From: Leptospira meyeri | GTDB lineage: Bacteria > Spirochaetota > Leptospiria > Leptospirales > Leptospiraceae | Assembly (NCBI RefSeq): GCF_004368965.1 | Contig: NZ_SORO01000001.1 | Location: forward strand, 186,001-250,000 | Length of the DNA stretch: 64,000 nt | Direction: 5' to 3' | Shown here: positions 1-9,124 of the stretch, piece after piece | How positions within the stretch are numbered: the first letter of the stretch is position 1 | How the letters are laid out: each line of letters opens with the position of its first letter | Notes under the pieces: generated by a model | What the model saw: the letters and a program-made list of their open reading frames with translations, nothing else | Databases searched by the model: none | What the model was told of the DNA's origin: nothing | Program-made: the position numbers and the translations under genes

Positions 1-927
1 AGCCTCCTGGAAGTTTTTAGTTTTTAACTGTTTGCGAAATAAATATATAACGTATAGGAAATAAGGTGAATAAATGAAAAAACCAATTTTTAGTCCTGGT
101 TCTGTAAATGAGGTAAAAAGAATTTTCTGCAATTGGTAGAAGTGAGAGCCGATTGATTGGCTCTGTAAGGTTGAATAATTGTATAGGTATCTGATACCCA
201 AAAAGTGACCATATTCGTAATGATTCCAAATAAAGAATACAAGAACGGGGATTGTAAAAGCAATAGTGATGAATATGATTTCAAAAAATCTTTGTTGGAA
301 GTATAAAAACAAAAAAGATAATCCATAAATTACGCAGGAAAGAATAAGAATTTCTAGTCGTAAGAAACTTCCCCAGACCATAAGAAAAATTGAGATAGCG
401 ATGAGGATTGGTTTTTTTTGTTCAATTCCCCTCGACCATAAAGAATAGGAAACAGAAATCCAGAATATGGCAAAAGGCACTTCTGAAATATCGAAGACCT
501 GAGAAAATACGACAGAAGAAATAAAAATTAATAAGCAAACTGTAACGGGAATTTTTCCAATTCGATAGAGCAAATAAGACGCTAGAACCAAAAATAGTCC
601 ATTGGTAAACATGATCCATTGGATTGGAATGAAATAAAAAAGGACTGAGTAGATCCTTGCAAAAACTTCAGAAAAAACCGATTTTAGTTTTCCCTGGTTT
701 TCAATGACAAAAAGAACAGGATGCATTTTTAAGTCGGGATCTAAGACTTCTGCGGGATAAAAAATGGAATCTCTCCATTCTTTTGCAGATTCGATTTGAG
801 TCGCTTTTGCAAGTGAATCGGAGATGAAACTAGTTTTTGCTGATAAAAAGAATTGGAGTGCTAAAAATAAACTTCCGAAAAGAAGAAGATAAACTAAGGA
901 CCTTTGATTTTGTTTTTCGCTAATCAC
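1..927 (-). CDS. Polytopic membrane protein, putative glycosyltransferase (partial)
   Basis: An open frame of 309 codons runs from a GTG at 927 off the left edge of the window, so the C-terminus is missing. An AGGAAG Shine-Dalgarno-like stretch precedes the GTG. The visible protein has one N-terminal hydrophobic helix, a soluble loop, then a series of hydrophobic segments. It shares ordered motifs with its neighbour at 1075-2640: YPA-x2-x-DP-x-L near the N-terminus, YGH-x-LG-x-RYL near residue 239, and LK-x-GFF-x-Y further on. The pair resembles GT-C-like membrane glycosyltransferases that Leptospira carries in tandem; that function is inferred, and the paralogy is what the sequence shows. 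Confidence 0.68.
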   Translation of the reverse strand, partial: MISEKQNQRSLVYLLLFGSLFLALQFFLSAKTSFISDSLAKATQIESAKEWRDSIFYPAEVLDPDLKMHPVLFVIENQGKLKSVFSEVFARIYSVLFYFIPIQWIMFTNGLFLVLASYLLYRIGKIPVTVCLLIFISSVVFSQVFDISEVPFAIFWISVSYSLWSRGIEQKKPILIAISIFLMVWGSFLRLEILILSCVIYGLSFLFLYFQQRFFEIIFITIAFTIPVLVFFIWNHYEYGHFLGIRYLYNYSTLQSQSIGSHFYQLQKILFTSFTEPGLKIGFFIYSPYFLYVIYLFRKQLKTKNFQEA

Positions 928-1074
928 TAACTGTCTTCCTATCTGTTTACAATTGCCAGGCAAATATAAAATAAAAACAACTTAGACAGTGTCAAGTTTT
1001 TTCATTCTTCTTAGATTTGGCGGATTGTCTAGCAGTTAACAACCGATAGGAACGAGTCATCCTTGTTTAAATTT

Positions 1075-2640
1075 TCAGCGAAGTGTACCAATCCAAATTC
1101 GATAGTTCTGTCGGTTGAGAATTTCCAAGTGGCTGGTTTTGGTATGCATTTGACTTTCTAATTGGTTGGTGTCCCATTCAGAAATCGGATAACCCGATTT
1201 CCTTTTTTCTTCGTTAACGACTTCTTGGATCTCTTTTGGAAAGAGATCAGGGTTCCATGTAACAAAGGCAATTTTCTGATTTGGAAATTTTTCAGCTGCT
1301 TTAAGAAGTAGGTTTGTGTTGGAAATGCTAGAATAGGATACAACAACTGTATGATCGAAATAATAATTTCCTGCGGTATAAAAGTTTAGATAATCTTGGA
1401 ATACAAGTATGTCGGGTTTGGTTTCCGCAAGGATTGGTGAAAATTTTTTGACTAAGTTTGTTTTTGTTTTTTGAATTTTGGCTCCAACGAGTCCCACAAA
1501 AGAAGAGAAGAGACAGAAACTGAGTAAAAAAACAAAAGGCAGTTTTTTCTTTTTTCGATCGTAATAGATTACAAGTGGTTTTAGTAGGTAAATATATGGG
1601 AAAATTAATATTGTATAAAACCTAGGTCCCCAGTTATTAAATCCGTCGTTTGGTGCGATCCATGGAATGATGAGTAAAGTTCCAATCATTGCGATTAATA
1701 GTGATTTTTTTGGATCAGAAATTTGATTCCATTTAATTCCATAAAAGGTGAAAAGAATGAATGCAAGTGGAAGGTAACCAAAAAAACCAACTTTTAAATT
1801 GGAAAAGAACAATAAACTTTGGAACCATTGGATTCGTTCTGTGAAGCCAACGGAAAATCCATGACTATTGGCTAAGTAACGTGTACCTAAACAATGCCCA
1901 TATAACCATTGGTTGATTCCCGCATGAATCAGAAGAGAAAAAATGAGTGTAATGAAAAAGACAAAATATACTTTGCAGTAAGTTCTGAGTTCTTTGATTC
2001 CATTTTTTCTTAAATAGAAAAAACAATGTGCAAAGAAAAATAACCCCAAAAATGGAACTGTGTCTAGGCGAACCACAATCACCCAAGCGATGCCTAGTCC
2101 CGCTAAAACATGTTGGAGAAGGGAACGTCTTCTTTGCAAAAAGGGGCTTAGTCCAAAAACGGAAAAAGCAAAGATGGCTGGAAGCTCAGAGTATTCCCAG
2201 CTCAGTGGCCACAGAAATGTGGCGAAATAGGTTAAAACAAGTAAAAGCAAGGAAAAATTATATTTTTTTATTAGAATAAAAAATCCAAGAGCCAAAAATA
2301 CGAACGAAGTGTACGGTAGAAAATCAATCGGTAAAAAAAAGAGAAAAGGGGCCATAATAAAGGCAAACTGCAATGGAAAAGCACTTACCAATTTTTCCTT
2401 AAACTGAAGGTATAAATTATATTGTAGGTGAAAAAATTCTAAGTTGGGGTCAAAGGCCTTTGCTGGATAATACAAATCGTCCGATACAAAATGATTTTTC
2501 CAAATTGAAAAAGTTTGAACGGCTTTATCATGGCTGTCTTGAAAGAGGGAAAACCGAGGTTGGGTGTATTCAATGGAGGAAACAACAGCCAAAATAAACA
2601 AAGTCCCGAGGATCCAGTTTTTGATTTTGCCTTTTTTCAT
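1075..2640 (-). CDS. Polytopic membrane protein, putative GT-C-like glycosyltransferase
   Basis: A 521-residue protein with an N-terminal signal-anchor-like helix, about ten hydrophobic segments and a soluble C-terminal tail of roughly 120 residues. The first extracytoplasmic loop carries YYPAKAFDPNL and the middle carries YGHCLGTRYL near residue 247, both matched in the upstream paralogue at 1-927. Layout (large first loop, many membrane spans, soluble tail) fits lipid-linked sugar transferases acting on the periplasmic face of the membrane, but no catalytic motif can be named with certainty. It is followed on the same strand by its paralogue after a gap of about 150 bases and lies divergent from an acyltransferase, which suggests a role in surface glycan or lipid modification. 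Confidence 0.72.
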   Translation of the reverse strand: MKKGKIKNWILGTLFILAVVSSIEYTQPRFSLFQDSHDKAVQTFSIWKNHFVSDDLYYPAKAFDPNLEFFHLQYNLYLQFKEKLVSAFPLQFAFIMAPFLFFLPIDFLPYTSFVFLALGFFILIKKYNFSLLLLVLTYFATFLWPLSWEYSELPAIFAFSVFGLSPFLQRRRSLLQHVLAGLGIAWVIVVRLDTVPFLGLFFFAHCFFYLRKNGIKELRTYCKVYFVFFITLIFSLLIHAGINQWLYGHCLGTRYLANSHGFSVGFTERIQWFQSLLFFSNLKVGFFGYLPLAFILFTFYGIKWNQISDPKKSLLIAMIGTLLIIPWIAPNDGFNNWGPRFYTILIFPYIYLLKPLVIYYDRKKKKLPFVFLLSFCLFSSFVGLVGAKIQKTKTNLVKKFSPILAETKPDILVFQDYLNFYTAGNYYFDHTVVVSYSSISNTNLLLKAAEKFPNQKIAFVTWNPDLFPKEIQEVVNEEKRKSGYPISEWDTNQLESQMHTKTSHLEILNRQNYRIWIGTLR

Positions 2641-2698
2641 TTAGTGAAGTTTCCTTTTAAGCATTTTTCAATTCAATTCTTTCCAAATGAATTATCGA

Positions 2699-2728
2699 TT
2701 GCATTCATAGGATTTATCAAGACATAAT
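2699..2728 (+). promoter_or_regulatory. Possible promoter for the acyltransferase gene
   Basis: TTGCAT at 2699-2704 and CATAAT at 2723-2728 are separated by 18 bases in the 105-base gap between two divergent genes. The transcript would begin about 11 bases before the ATG, leaving no room for a clear ribosome binding site, so this is only a candidate. Confidence 0.28.
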
Positions 2729-2745
2729 GCCAATATCGTACCAAT

Positions 2746-4215
2746 ATGAAAGAATATTTTATAGAAATCTTTAAGAAAAACAAAAAGGAAATTAATGAGC
2801 TGTATGGGATTCGTGCTCTCAGTTGTTATTTCGTCATTCTATTTCATTGTTTTGCGTTTTCTTTGGAGTCTTTCCCTAGTCATTATGCACCCTATTTATC
2901 AAATGCACAGAACGTTGAATTTTTGATGAGTTTATTTTTTGTCATCAGTTCCTTTTTAGTATCTACTTCTTTTTCAAGAGAATTGGAGCGAGCTAGCTTT
3001 TTAGAGAGTTGGAAAAATTTTGTAATCAAACGGTCGTTAAGGATCTTCCCAGCCTTTTATTTAGTCCTCTCTATTACGATCCTTATTATGGCGGGGATTT
3101 TGAAGAAAAGCCAAGGAATGGAAGGTGCCAATTCATTTGCAGATGGTTTAGTTGGGTTAAAAATAAAACTATCGTATTGGTGGACTGACTTAGCTTATAT
3201 TTCCAACTATTTCCCGAATCGGATTTTAGTACATGGCTGGTCATTGTCGATGGAGGAACAATTTTATTTGGCTATGCCGTTTGCCTTTTTGTTTTATACA
3301 AAGGTATTGCAAAATCGAAATCAAAAAATTCTATTTTTAATCGTTCTTTTGTTACTGCCTAATTTAATTCGTTACTACTATTTTTTAAATTTCCCGATGG
3401 AATCTTTTGAAGTTTATGTGCAAACTCTGTTCCATCCAATCCATACACATTTTGAACCATTTGTATATGGAATTTTGCTAATGGAACTTTGGAGGGCGGA
3501 AAAGGTGTCCACCAAACTTCCAGGTGCAAAAACAAGTTTCTATCTAATCTTTATCGTTTTGGTTTCCATTTTTTGTTACGTTTGCACATTAGAGTTTGGA
3601 GAAGCAAAACAGTTTTTTATTATCTACCGGATTAGTTTTTACTCCTTTTTTGCGTTCGTAATTGTTTTTGGTGCCGTGGGTGGTTTTTTTTCCAAAGCAT
3701 CATGGTTTTTAGCAAATCCCATACTTGTGTTTGTTGGTAAATTGAGTTATGGAATTTATTTAGTCCATATGTTAGTGAATACAACGGTGATGTTATCTGT
3801 TTTAGATCATAAAATTGTGAACAATAATGATTTTGGAAGACTTTTGAAAGCCTCTTGGATTAGTCTATTAATTTCCACTTTTATTGCTTTAATTAGTTAT
3901 TTGGTTGTAGAAAAACCTTTTTTAAAGATTCGCGAATGGACTCAGGCAAGATTTGATATTTCTACAAATAGTTTCTATTATGTAAAAGGGAATACTAGCG
4001 AAAGGAATTTAGTTTCTTTTCTTCTGACCTTGCTTTCTTTTTTCCCATATATCATTGTAAAACAAATGATGGCCGTTGACTTTATAAGAGCAGGGCAGAC
4101 TTCAAGCTTTGCGCTTTGGATTTGTTTCATCATTCCAATTTTGATGAATACAATTAGTTTGGTAGTGAAAAAGAAGTTGTTTTTCTACTATTACTTAAGC
4201 CGATTCCAAAACTAA
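2746..4215 (+). CDS. Membrane acyltransferase, acyltransferase-3 (OatA/NodX-like) family
   Basis: A 489-residue integral membrane protein with about ten hydrophobic segments. Family marks are visible: R23-x10-H34 in the first membrane helix (GIRALS...LFHC), HGWSLSMEEQFY near residue 163, and LSYGIYLVH near the C-terminal third. Members move acyl groups, often acetyl, from the cytoplasm onto sugars of peptidoglycan, O-antigen or other glycans outside the membrane. No extracellular SGNH hydrolase domain is attached, so this is the membrane-only type. It is divergent from two putative glycosyltransferases and may act on the same envelope glycan; the substrate cannot be read from the sequence. 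No clear Shine-Dalgarno precedes the ATG. Confidence 0.85.
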   Translation: MKEYFIEIFKKNKKEINELYGIRALSCYFVILFHCFAFSLESFPSHYAPYLSNAQNVEFLMSLFFVISSFLVSTSFSRELERASFLESWKNFVIKRSLRIFPAFYLVLSITILIMAGILKKSQGMEGANSFADGLVGLKIKLSYWWTDLAYISNYFPNRILVHGWSLSMEEQFYLAMPFAFLFYTKVLQNRNQKILFLIVLLLLPNLIRYYYFLNFPMESFEVYVQTLFHPIHTHFEPFVYGILLMELWRAEKVSTKLPGAKTSFYLIFIVLVSIFCYVCTLEFGEAKQFFIIYRISFYSFFAFVIVFGAVGGFFSKASWFLANPILVFVGKLSYGIYLVHMLVNTTVMLSVLDHKIVNNNDFGRLLKASWISLLISTFIALISYLVVEKPFLKIREWTQARFDISTNSFYYVKGNTSERNLVSFLLTLLSFFPYIIVKQMMAVDFIRAGQTSSFALWICFIIPILMNTISLVVKKKLFFYYYLSRFQN

Positions 4216-4228
4216 TTATTTTTTAAAC

Positions 4229-4249
4229 CAAACAAATATCCTTTGTTTG
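4229..4249. terminator. AT-rich hairpin between convergent genes
   Basis: CAAACAAA at 4229-4236 and TTTGTTTG at 4242-4249 form a perfect 8-bp stem with a 5-base loop in the 36-base gap between two convergent stop codons. T-rich DNA flanks it on one side only and the stem is poor in GC, so it would be a weak bidirectional terminator at best. Confidence 0.33.
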
Positions 4250-4251
4250 TG

Positions 4252-5793
4252 TTAGGATTGGAAGGCTGAAAGAAGGCCTTCCTTCACTTTTTGTTTTGTC
4301 CCTTCCGCTGATTTAGGCAGTGTGAGTTCATCGATTAATTTCAATAAATATCCTTCATCCACAAGTTTCCCTTCCAATACTTTTCCAATCATTCCCGCAA
4401 CAATTGCTAAAATCTGTTCCAGATTTAAGTATCCTTCACTTTCTAGGATCATTGCCATTCCCATTGCGCCTTCCGTTCCATAGAACGGCTGTTCCTTGGC
4501 AAAAACTGAGTCAAACATCCCTGCAGGCAGTGCCTCCCTTACCTTTTCTCTCATTTCCGATTCACTGGGACCATGACTTGTTCGATTGATGAGACTTAAA
4601 GAAACTGGGTTCATTGCCCCGTGAATTCTTAAAATTTCTTCGGCCAGTAGTCTAATTTTTTTGGCAGCATCCCTTGTGATTGCATCACGACCAAGGAAAT
4701 TTAGTTTGTATAAATACTCTTCTAATTCATCTCCAGAGAGTTTTCCCATACAGATGATTTGGTATAGAGTGAAAATCATATAATCGGATTCTGTGTTGTC
4801 ACCCAAAAGAATTTCTTTGGCTCCTGTGGAAAGATATACTCGGTCATAGAGTAGGATCGAAAGTTTATAGGACATTTGGTCGAACAGACTTTGGTAGGAA
4901 GCACCTAAGAATTTTTTTGTCCGAGACCAAGCTGGTTTGAATCCATTTTGTAAAAATTCGATTGGATTAAAGATCGTACCGAGTACCTTATCAAAAACGC
5001 CTTTGATGGTTCCTTCTAAGTATTTTAAATGTAAGGATTCAATTTGGATTCCATCTTTTGCTATGGTAGCAAGCATGGTCCTTCGGAAAAAATGAGGGCT
5101 TGCTGAAATAAAAGCCAAAGGCGCATTGGAAAGGGAGCTACGAATTTCCCGATAGAGTTCTGGCATCCCTGGTAGCGCTTGTTTTTGGTTAGGTGTTTCG
5201 AATAGGGCTGTGAACTTTCCTTTACCAGAATGGATGTCTGTAGCAAGATACGTTTGGTCAATGTCGGAAGTCACCACCATTCCTTTGTAGTCTTCCGCAA
5301 GGATTCGGAGTTTTCCTTTCCCAACGATGGTTGTTTTTCCCAAAATGGAATCTTCTGTGGCATTTAAATGGGCCAAGTCTTTGGAGTATTGACGAAAACT
5401 ATCAAGTCCTTCGAGTATAACTTGGAAGTCATGAAATCCGACTGGGAGTCTATCGCGGATTTCGCAGGAAAAAAAACCATCTTCATCGGCTTTGATTTTT
5501 CCTGAAGTATAGATTTTATTTCCACCTGCATCAAAGACTTCTATTTTTAAAACCGGTTTTCTCACAGGTGCCAAAGAAAAATCTAAGAATGGTGTGATTT
5601 TTGTTTCTTCCCCAATAAAAAGTCCCGTCATTAAATCCCAAAGGCCTTCCGCCTTCATGAGATCCGTAATTCCTACATCGACCACCTGACCCCTTATATA
5701 AGAGCGCCTTTCTCTTCCTAAAGATCCTCCGCAGACAGCAATTCTTTTGATATCGGTAATGATTGGTTGTGTGGTATTTGGTTCTTGGGACAT
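4252..5793 (-). CDS. App1-type phosphatase domain protein (DUF2183 family)
   Basis: A 513-residue protein. The N-terminal half begins with a beta-rich region (YIRGQVVDVG). The central part holds the HAD-like App1 catalytic core: DIDQT (DxDxT) near residue 178, the motif-II-like FISASPHFF, and LGDNTESDYMIF as the acidic motif. Yeast App1 is a phosphatidate phosphatase; bacterial members are uncharacterised, so the substrate here is inferred to be a phospholipid or other phosphomonoester. The C-terminal 150 residues are helical and unassigned. No signal peptide is visible. It is divergent from the UbiD-like gene with only about 50 bases between starts. Confidence 0.8.
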   Translation of the reverse strand: MSQEPNTTQPIITDIKRIAVCGGSLGRERRSYIRGQVVDVGITDLMKAEGLWDLMTGLFIGEETKITPFLDFSLAPVRKPVLKIEVFDAGGNKIYTSGKIKADEDGFFSCEIRDRLPVGFHDFQVILEGLDSFRQYSKDLAHLNATEDSILGKTTIVGKGKLRILAEDYKGMVVTSDIDQTYLATDIHSGKGKFTALFETPNQKQALPGMPELYREIRSSLSNAPLAFISASPHFFRRTMLATIAKDGIQIESLHLKYLEGTIKGVFDKVLGTIFNPIEFLQNGFKPAWSRTKKFLGASYQSLFDQMSYKLSILLYDRVYLSTGAKEILLGDNTESDYMIFTLYQIICMGKLSGDELEEYLYKLNFLGRDAITRDAAKKIRLLAEEILRIHGAMNPVSLSLINRTSHGPSESEMREKVREALPAGMFDSVFAKEQPFYGTEGAMGMAMILESEGYLNLEQILAIVAGMIGKVLEGKLVDEGYLLKLIDELTLPKSAEGTKQKVKEGLLSAFQS

Positions 5794-5846
5794 AGAATTT
5801 ATGCCCTTAAGAGTTTAAGAAAACAAGGAGCCGTCCATTCCTTTTT

Positions 5847-7625
5847 ATGGTTTCACTACGATCCACCAATGATTTTGTCCGACTTTTGCAAACGGAAGGA
5901 GAACTCCATGTGATTTCAGATCCCGTGGATCCCTATCTCGAACTGGCAGAGATCCAGAGGCGAGTTGTGGCTAAAAAAGGCCCGGCCCTTCTTTTTACCA
6001 ATGTCAAAGGGACCAAATTTCCTGTAGCGACCAACCTCTATGGATCAGAAAAACGAATCCATCTTGCCTTTGGCCCAAAGCCTGTCGCCACTATCCAAAG
6101 GCTTGCCAAACTCGCAAAAGAGATTTTCCCCCCGAGATTTTCCAAACTTTGGAAGGAACGTTCTCTTGGTCTTTTGCCCTTTCAAGTTGGTTTGAAACAG
6201 GTGAGAAGGGCCCCAGTGCTTTCTGGTAGTGTTCTCTCTACAAACGAGTTACCCCAAGTGGTTTCTTGGCCCAAAGACGGAGGTGCTTTTGTCACGCTCC
6301 CTCTCGTCTATACAGAGCATCCCGAATCTGGGAATGGAAATTTAGGAATGTACCGTGTACAACTATTTGGAGACAAAACCGTCGGAATGCATATCCAAAT
6401 CCATCGTGGCGGTGGCTTTCATTATTATGAGGCAGAAAAAAAGGGTGAGTCCTTACCGGCTCATGTCTACATTGGTGGGCCACCTGCTTTAACCATTGCT
6501 GCAGTGGCACCGCTCCCTGAGGAGATTCCGGAACTTGTTTTTGCGTCTTTTCTTATGGGAGAAAAACTCCGAATGAAAAAAGACAAAACGGTTTCTCCCT
6601 ATCCTATTGTTGCCGATGCTGATTTTGCTCTCATTGGAACCATTCCGCCTTACGCAAGAAAACCGGAAGGCCCATTTGGCGACCATTACGGATATTATTC
6701 GTTGTTACACGACTATCCTTACTTAGACCTAAAACATATTTTACATAGAAAGGATGCTATCTGGGCTGCGACAGTTGTGGGAAGACCTCCTCAAGAGGAT
6801 CATTATATCGCTGAGTTTTTACAAGATTTACTTTCTCCCATGTTCCCACTCGTGATGCCACAAGTGCTCGGTGTTTGGGCTTATGAAGAATCAGGAGTGC
6901 ATTCCCTTGCGGCAGCCGTTGTCAAAGAACGGTATTTCAGAGAGGCTTTTATGGGAGCTCTTCGTATCCTCGGTGAAGGACAACTTTCACTCACAAAATG
7001 TTTACTTGTCACAAACGAACGAGTGAACTTAAAAAACTTTTCAGAAACTTTCAAAGTCATTACAGAAAGGTGTGATCCAAAAACTGATTTTTTTATCTTT
7101 AGTCATATCAGCCAAGATACATTGGATTATACCAGTGGAACGGTAAACAAAGGTAGTAAACTTCTATGGATGGGGATCACCGAAGCCAATGCGCCTATCA
7201 AGTTTCCAAATCTTCCAAGAGAGTTTACAGGAAATCTAAAGGACAAACGTTTCAAAAAGCCAAAAGTTTTTTTACCAGGAGTTCTTGTGGTGGAAGGATC
7301 TGCTTTCACTCTAAATGACCAATTGGCAATTCGTTTGTTAGAAGAAGACCTCGGTCGTTTTCATTATGTATTTCTTGTCGATGATTCTGAAGATGCAATC
7401 AAAACAGATTCGGATTTTATTTGGACTATGTTCACGAGGATGGAACCTGCCTCCGATGTTTATGCAAAAACAGAGACCAAAGGGAATCATATCGCTTATG
7501 AAGTTCCGATTGTCTTTGATTGTCGGATGAAACCCTGGATACCAGAAGTTCTTCTACCTCTCCCCGATACGGTAACACAGGTAGATAAAAAGTTTGGAAA
7601 GATCATTGATTCCATTGGGATCTAA
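5847..7625 (+). CDS. UbiD family decarboxylase (prenylated-FMN type)
   Basis: A 592-residue protein matching the long form of the UbiD family. The conserved block PEGPFGDHYGYYS near residues 275-288 includes a glutamate of the catalytic Glu-Arg-Glu network, and NLYGSEKRIHLAFG and PPQEDHYI are other family stretches. UbiD enzymes use prenylated FMN made by a UbiX partner to decarboxylate aromatic or unsaturated acids, commonly in ubiquinone or menaquinone synthesis. Which quinone route applies cannot be told from this locus, since no ubiX or men gene is adjacent. The AAGGAG ribosome binding site lies about 16 bases before the ATG, unusually far. Confidence 0.87.
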   Translation: MVSLRSTNDFVRLLQTEGELHVISDPVDPYLELAEIQRRVVAKKGPALLFTNVKGTKFPVATNLYGSEKRIHLAFGPKPVATIQRLAKLAKEIFPPRFSKLWKERSLGLLPFQVGLKQVRRAPVLSGSVLSTNELPQVVSWPKDGGAFVTLPLVYTEHPESGNGNLGMYRVQLFGDKTVGMHIQIHRGGGFHYYEAEKKGESLPAHVYIGGPPALTIAAVAPLPEEIPELVFASFLMGEKLRMKKDKTVSPYPIVADADFALIGTIPPYARKPEGPFGDHYGYYSLLHDYPYLDLKHILHRKDAIWAATVVGRPPQEDHYIAEFLQDLLSPMFPLVMPQVLGVWAYEESGVHSLAAAVVKERYFREAFMGALRILGEGQLSLTKCLLVTNERVNLKNFSETFKVITERCDPKTDFFIFSHISQDTLDYTSGTVNKGSKLLWMGITEANAPIKFPNLPREFTGNLKDKRFKKPKVFLPGVLVVEGSAFTLNDQLAIRLLEEDLGRFHYVFLVDDSEDAIKTDSDFIWTMFTRMEPASDVYAKTETKGNHIAYEVPIVFDCRMKPWIPEVLLPLPDTVTQVDKKFGKIIDSIGI

Positions 7626-7700
7626 AGATTTGTTTTTCTTATATTAGATAAAAAAGTTAATAGAAAGAAAGTTTGGATAGAAAAAACTAAAACGAAACCA

Positions 7701-8672
7701 ATGGCAAAAAAACTAACTCTCGTCACTGGAGGCGCAGGCCTCATCGGATCACAAATCATTGAAGACCTCAATCACAATGGGAACACGGATATCTTAGTTG
7801 TGGACCATTTGGGAACAACGGAAAAATGGAAAAACCTCCAGAGGAGTTTTTTCCTAGACTATTATGAAAAAGATAAGTTCGAAGCTATGTTCGATTCAGG
7901 AAATTCTATCTTAAATGAGATTTCTGAAATATATCATTTGGGGGCTTGTTCTGCCACGACGGAAAAAGATGCCACATACTTAATACAAAATAACTTCCAT
8001 TATACGAAGAAATTGGCAGAGTTTGCAGTCGCAAAAAACATTCCATTCCTTTATGCCTCCAGTGCCGCAACTTACGGGGAGGGAGAATTTGGGTATAATG
8101 ATTTGGCACCAATTGAAAATTTAAAACCTCTCAATATGTATGGGTATTCCAAACAGTTGTTTGACCTTTATGCAAAAAAAGTAGGGATCGAAGATAAACT
8201 CGTTGGACTCAAATATTTCAATGTTTTTGGATACGGGGAAGCTCATAAGGGCGATATGCGGAGCCTTGTTCTAAAGGGGTATGAACAAATCAGAGATACT
8301 GGAAAATTAAAATTATTTAAATCCTATAAACCGGAATACAAAGATGGGGAACAAAAAAGAGATTTTCTTTATGTAAAGGATGCGAGTAAAATCAGCATTT
8401 ACCTACTTTCTGAACGAAAGTGCGGATTGTACAATGTAGGCCGAGGGGTTGCCGAAACTTGGAATGATTTAGCGAACGCTTTGTTCACTTCTATGAACAA
8501 ACCAGTGAACATTGAATATGTGGATATGCCTGAAACTTTAAAGGGCAAATACCAATACTATACCTGTGCTGCAATGGAGAAGATTAACCAGACCGGATAC
8601 CCCTTTGGTTATACAAACCTCAGGGATGCGGTTGGAGAATACGTCAGCCTCTTGTTAGAAGATGGGAACTGA
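7701..8672 (+). CDS. hldD: ADP-L-glycero-D-manno-heptose 6-epimerase
   Basis: A 323-residue short-chain dehydrogenase/epimerase. It opens with the NAD(P)-binding TGGAGLIGS, then has the HldD-type KWKNLQ segment, SSAATYG and the catalytic Tyr147-x3-Lys151 in MYGYSKQ. YFNVFGYGEAHKGDMRS is typical of heptose epimerases. The enzyme converts ADP-D-glycero- to ADP-L-glycero-beta-D-manno-heptose, the donor for the LPS inner core, so the organism makes a heptose-containing outer-membrane LPS. The stop codon lies three bases from that of the convergent ArsR-type gene. Length matches the family (about 310-330 residues). Confidence 0.93.
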   Translation: MAKKLTLVTGGAGLIGSQIIEDLNHNGNTDILVVDHLGTTEKWKNLQRSFFLDYYEKDKFEAMFDSGNSILNEISEIYHLGACSATTEKDATYLIQNNFHYTKKLAEFAVAKNIPFLYASSAATYGEGEFGYNDLAPIENLKPLNMYGYSKQLFDLYAKKVGIEDKLVGLKYFNVFGYGEAHKGDMRSLVLKGYEQIRDTGKLKLFKSYKPEYKDGEQKRDFLYVKDASKISIYLLSERKCGLYNVGRGVAETWNDLANALFTSMNKPVNIEYVDMPETLKGKYQYYTCAAMEKINQTGYPFGYTNLRDAVGEYVSLLLEDGN

Positions 8673-8675
8673 TGT

Positions 8676-8975
8676 TTACTTTTTATACACTTTGACAATC
8701 GTTTGGATCAAATCTTTGAATTTAGGGTCCTTTAAACTATAAAATACTTGGTTTGAGGACTTTCGTGATTCTAAGATTCCGTTGTTTTTCATCTTACTTA
8801 AGTGTTGAGAGGCAGCCGATTGACTTGTTCCTAATAACTCGACAAGTTGGCCGACTGTTTTTTCTTCTTTTGCAAGGGTGTATAGAATCAATAAACGAAT
8901 AGGGTGGGCAATACCTTGTATTCCTTTAATGGCTTGTTCCAATTGTTGTTTCGAGAGTTCTGTTTTTATTTTCAT
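8676..8975 (-). CDS. ArsR-family winged-helix transcriptional regulator
   Basis: A 99-residue winged-helix protein starting at ATG 8975 (a GTG one codon upstream is also possible). IAHPIRLLILYTLAKEEKTV, SQSAASQHLSKMKNNGI (recognition helix) and QVFYSLKDP (wing) match the ArsR/SmtB fold. The protein has no cysteine, and the ELCVCDL metal-binding motif is replaced by TVGQLVELL. It therefore cannot sense metals through the classical arsenite site and probably responds to another cue or metal site. Its target is unknown; no operator-like palindrome is obvious upstream of it. Confidence 0.85.
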   Translation of the reverse strand: MKIKTELSKQQLEQAIKGIQGIAHPIRLLILYTLAKEEKTVGQLVELLGTSQSAASQHLSKMKNNGILESRKSSNQVFYSLKDPKFKDLIQTIVKVYKK

Positions 8976-9124
8976 CACTAAGGATTCCGTTATATCCTTA
9001 TGACGAATGTATACTGATTTTACCTACGAAATTTTTTTCGTTTGAAAAAAAAATGACAAAACTCAGTCATCGATTCAAGGCTCTACCCTCAAAATAAAAA
9101 TGAGGGCAAAACCATTAATCAAAG

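Noticed and set aside
9086..9106. A 6-bp inverted repeat (CCCTCA/TGAGGG) after the SDR gene
   Set aside because: The T run lies in the loop and not after the stem on the gene's strand, so it is a poor terminator and may be chance.
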